From positions 1 to 64,000 of the forward strand of contig JAHEGN010000012.1 in NCBI GenBank assembly GCA_024645085.1: a stretch of 64,000 nucleotides of DNA. The letters run 5' to 3'. Origin of the DNA: Rhodobiaceae bacterium (GTDB lineage Bacteria; Pseudomonadota; Alphaproteobacteria; RS24). Below the pieces are notes generated by a model. The model did no database searches. It was not told where the DNA came from and worked only from the letters and a program-made list of their open reading frames with translations. Below, one piece after another: positions 61,640 through 64,000 of this stretch (its first letter is position 1; every line of letters starts with the position of its first letter). The position numbers were made by a program, and so were the translations under genes.

Positions 61640-62364
61640 GCCTTCTGGTCCGGTTTGGTGAAATAAAGCACCACGCTTTTGCCCATCAGCCGGTCGGCCA
61701 ATTTCGAAATCAGGCGCAAGACAGGCGGGTTTTTCAAAATCTCAATTTCCAGTAATTTTTTATAAGCACGGACAAAAATATTGCGGTCATTGTTCACCCC
61801 AACGGCGCAGCGCAGCCACCAATAGGGGGTGTGCAGACCATGGCTCAAATGCCGTCGCTCAAAGTGAAACCCCAGCGCCTCAAAATCAGCGCGCAAAGCG
61901 GCGGCGTTGAAAATCCGCACATGCCCGCCCGGCGTATTGTGATAATCGTCGGATAGCAGCCAGCAAATTTTTTCCGGCCAGCGATGCGGCACCGATATGC
62001 CAATGCGCCCGCCCGGTTTGGTGATGCGCCAAATCTCGCTCAGCGCGGCTTGATAATCGGGAATATGTTCCAACACTTCGGAGCAAATCAGGCGCTCAAA
62101 TTGCTGGTCTTTGAAAGGCAATTGCAGCGCATCGCCAACCATCAAATCATAGCGCCGCGCATGGCCGGTTTGCGGTTCTAAATCCGGATTGGCCAAAAAC
62201 CCCTGACGCGCCACGCAAATATCGTCAAACCCCAAATCCAGCCCAACCGCTTGGCAGCGGGCATGAAAATAAGCCGCATGGGTATGGCGGCCATGCCCGC
62301 ATCCCAAATCAAGCAATTGCTGGCCGTCTTGCAGTTGTAAATAGTCGAGATTAATGGTCTGCAT
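61636..62364 (-). CDS. class I SAM-dependent methyltransferase (UbiE/COQ5-like)
   Basis: A 242-residue methyltransferase. SAM motif I is LLDLGCGHGRHTHAAYF (about 18-34). DLMVGDALQLPFKDQQFERL and SEVLEHIPDYQAALSEIWRITKPGGRI are the next blocks. A C-terminal basic, hydrophobic stretch could contact a membrane. The ATG at 62364 lies 14 bases inside the end of the glycosyltransferase gene; a TTG ten codons earlier is an alternative. It probably methylates the product or precursor of that glycosyltransferase. Confidence 0.87.
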   Translation of the reverse strand: MQTINLDYLQLQDGQQLLDLGCGHGRHTHAAYFHARCQAVGLDLGFDDICVARQGFLANPDLEPQTGHARRYDLMVGDALQLPFKDQQFERLICSEVLEHIPDYQAALSEIWRITKPGGRIGISVPHRWPEKICWLLSDDYHNTPGGHVRIFNAAALRADFEALGFHFERRHLSHGLHTPYWWLRCAVGVNNDRNIFVRAYKKLLEIEILKNPPVLRLISKLADRLMGKSVVLYFTKPDQKA

Positions 62365-63676
62365 GGTGTTCGGCTGCGGCGTGGAATTTTTCAATCGTGT
62401 CGCGATACATATCGACTACTTCGCGGGCGCAGCGCTCCCATTTGAACTTATCTAAAATATGCCGGCGCGCTGATTTTGACATCGCCTCGCGCCGCTCAGG
62501 GTCGCGCAATAGGCTGTCAATAGCTTCGGCCAAAGCTGGTGGATTCGAGTGTGGCACCACAATACCGGCATCGCCGACCACTTCCGGCAATGAGCCGCCA
62601 TTGGTCGCCACCAGCGGCACGCCGCATGACAGCGCCTCACCAGCCGGAAAGCCAAAGCCTTCATAGACAGAGGGCGAAACGGCAATGGTGGCTTCGGCAT
62701 AGAGGTCGCAAATATCCTGCCCTGATAAATTAGAAACAAAACGCACGCGGTCGCGAATACCGAGCTTGTCGAGCTCTTGCATGGTTTGACCCTCGCGCAA
62801 GCGGCCAACAACAAGCAGTTCCAAATCTGGATGGTCTTGCAAAAGACTGTGATAGGCGCGGATGAGATAAATCAAGCCCTTCAACGGCACATCGGCACTG
62901 GCGGTAACCATCAACCGATTGGTTAATCGTTTAATATGCGGCTGCGGGCGGAATAATTCATGATCAATACCGTGGTGAATTCGGGTCATGCGCTGTTTCG
63001 GCACTTTGAAGTCGCGTTCGACATCGCGCATGGTGCTATCAGAGACAACAATCAGCGGATCAAGCTGTTGCGCTACTTTGATTTGCATATTCAAGAATGA
63101 ATACCAGCGCCATTTCAAAAATTTCATCAATGGCCATTTGGCATGGGCAATATCAATGCGCTTATCCATAGTGATCGGGTGGTGAATGGTGCCGACAACA
63201 GGCAGCCCCATATCGCGCACTTCCAACATGCCGTAACACAGCGTCTGATTGTCATGCATAATATCGTAATCGGCTATTTTATCGCGCATATAAGCAGCCA
63301 TGCGCACGCCAAATGTATAAGGCTCCGGAAAGCCGCCCCAATTATGGCTCCACCATTCAAAGCGATCGGTTTTATTGCTCAAAATCTCGCGATTCAGGCA
63401 AGCAATCGGATTGGGCCGTGCATACATATCCAGCGATGGCAGTTTAATCAGGCCAACGCGTGGGTCGAGGTCAGGGTAGGGCGGGCCAGAAATCACGTCG
63501 ACATGGTGGCCCAAATCGACCAATGCCTTAGAAATCAGGCGCATATAAATGCCTTGCCCGCCAGTATGAGGGTCGGAACGATAGCTCGGTAAAAGAATGC
63601 GCAGAGGCGCCCCGTTTTTTATCGCTTCAAGACGTGCAACTTGCGTCAGGCCTTTGATATTCTCAGTTTTATTCAT
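62351..63676 (-). CDS. glycosyltransferase family 4 protein
   Basis: A 441-residue GT-B glycosyltransferase. The N-half has RILLPSYRSDPHTGGQGIYMR (glycine-rich loop) and DYDIMHDNQTLCYGML. The C-half has LLVVGRLREGQTM and the nucleotide-sugar EX7E motif in SPSVYEGFGFPAGEALSCG. A GT4-type retaining transferase using UDP- or GDP-sugar is likely. The ATG at 63676 is chosen over a start 20 codons upstream because homology begins after it; neither has a strong ribosome site. First gene of the leftward trio. Confidence 0.9.
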   Translation of the reverse strand: MNKTENIKGLTQVARLEAIKNGAPLRILLPSYRSDPHTGGQGIYMRLISKALVDLGHHVDVISGPPYPDLDPRVGLIKLPSLDMYARPNPIACLNREILSNKTDRFEWWSHNWGGFPEPYTFGVRMAAYMRDKIADYDIMHDNQTLCYGMLEVRDMGLPVVGTIHHPITMDKRIDIAHAKWPLMKFLKWRWYSFLNMQIKVAQQLDPLIVVSDSTMRDVERDFKVPKQRMTRIHHGIDHELFRPQPHIKRLTNRLMVTASADVPLKGLIYLIRAYHSLLQDHPDLELLVVGRLREGQTMQELDKLGIRDRVRFVSNLSGQDICDLYAEATIAVSPSVYEGFGFPAGEALSCGVPLVATNGGSLPEVVGDAGIVVPHSNPPALAEAIDSLLRDPERREAMSKSARRHILDKFKWERCAREVVDMYRDTIEKFHAAAEHHADH

Positions 63677-63753
63677 AACGGCCCGTACTTTTGCTAACAA
63701 TCGCGCGACTATAAGCTGAGCCAAGGCGCGGCTCAAGCCTTGATGGGTTTTTT

Positions 63754-64000
63754 TTAAGCAAATCGTCGGCTCAGCCAGTCGACCATCAAATTGGCTAATT
63801 CTTCCGGCTTTTCACTTTGTGTCCAATGGCCACAATCCTTAATCAGATATGTTTCCAAATCGGCAACATATTTCGACATGCCCTCGGCCATAGATGGCGG
63901 CAGGGCAGCGTCATGTTCGGCGCAAATCATCAGGCTTGGCACGCTCACTTTTTGCTCAAAATCGGCGCTTAATTGCCAATTGCGGGTGAAATTGCGGTAC
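63754..64000 (-). CDS. alpha/beta hydrolase, epoxide-hydrolase-like, 5' part beyond window
   Basis: Only the last 81 residues are present; the start lies outside the window. YRNFTRNWQLSADF, VPSLMICAEHDAALPPSM (the acid-residue strand, Asp in EHD) and IKDCGHWTQSEKPEELANLM (catalytic His in GHWTQ) are the end of the soluble epoxide hydrolase / haloalkane dehalogenase type fold. The nucleophile elbow is not visible, so the exact activity cannot be told. It lies upstream of, and in the same direction as, the glycosyltransferase operon, 78 bases away. Confidence 0.85.
   Translation of the reverse strand, partial: YRNFTRNWQLSADFEQKVSVPSLMICAEHDAALPPSMAEGMSKYVADLETYLIKDCGHWTQSEKPEELANLMVDWLSRRFA

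Noticed and set aside
63143-63592. 149-codon open frame antisense to the glycosyltransferase
   Set aside because: Shadow of a well-supported gene, with no recognisable motif.
63718-63753. CAAGGC/GCCTTG stem followed by a run of T on the + strand
   Set aside because: The T-run is separated from the stem by several bases and no rightward gene ends here, so it is not a convincing terminator.

Overview
The window looks like a chromosomal segment of an alphaproteobacterium. This is inferred from gene content and order: a recG / sdhE / mfd block next to a DUF502 gene, arginine decarboxylase followed by the carboxyspermidine polyamine route, and a TonB-receptor remnant. Marine or hydrocarbon/terpenoid-using relatives are plausible, but genus cannot be read from the sequence. 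No rRNA, tRNA, insertion sequence, prophage or CRISPR array was seen. Genes are very tightly packed, many starts and stops overlap, and several convergent pairs share stop codons.

Layout. 1-2.7 kb: CoA-binding protein, crotonase, a broken locus ending in a TonB-receptor tail, and a GST. 2.8-9.7 kb: recQ, DoxX, a lipoprotein esterase, a large CehA/McbA-type periplasmic PHP protein, and an O6-alkylguanine methyltransferase. 9.8-15.2 kb: M19 dipeptidase, SulP transporter, DEAD-box RNA helicase, DUF502. 15.2-21.9 kb: recG, sdhE, mfd and a DsbA/FrnE-like oxidoreductase. 21.9-25.1 kb: GPH-type transporter, small membrane proteins, beta carbonic anhydrase.

25.1-41.4 kb is a catabolic island. It starts with a fused biotin-carrier/carboxyltransferase. 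Then comes a divergent regulon around a TetR gene: leftward TetR, acyl-CoA dehydrogenase, CaiB/BaiF CoA-transferase and a long Baeyer-Villiger-type monooxygenase; rightward AtuA-like DUF1446 protein, carboxylase beta subunit, enoyl-CoA hydratase, biotin carboxylase/BCCP, TIGR03084-type protein and, after a gap, a second acyl-CoA dehydrogenase. A perfect CAGAAC-N4-GTTCTG palindrome lies in the spacer of the rightward promoter. The set resembles acyclic terpenoid (atu) or leucine/isovalerate (liu) catabolism.

41.6-46.8 kb is a complete polyamine operon: arginine decarboxylase, carboxynorspermidine synthase, carboxynorspermidine decarboxylase and agmatinase. 46.8-51.3 kb holds a DUF3604 periplasmic protein with a structured leader, znuB and znuC without znuA, a SnoaL-like protein and a periplasmic copper chaperone. 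51.3-60.6 kb holds a second BVMO, a PQQ alcohol dehydrogenase with cytochrome c, a three-gene MotA/TolQ-like membrane system of unknown role, a second GPH transporter, DUF1329 and a methyltransferase. 60.6-63.7 kb is a glycosyltransferase / methyltransferase / alpha-alpha-barrel operon, followed by the end of an alpha/beta hydrolase cut by the window edge.

The best candidates for undescribed biology are the MotA/ExbD-like trio at 55.3-57.1 kb, whose partner subunit carries a YfaP/DUF2135-like periplasmic domain, and the glycosyltransferase/alpha-alpha-barrel operon at 60.6-63.7 kb. All assignments are from motif reading by eye; no database search was run.
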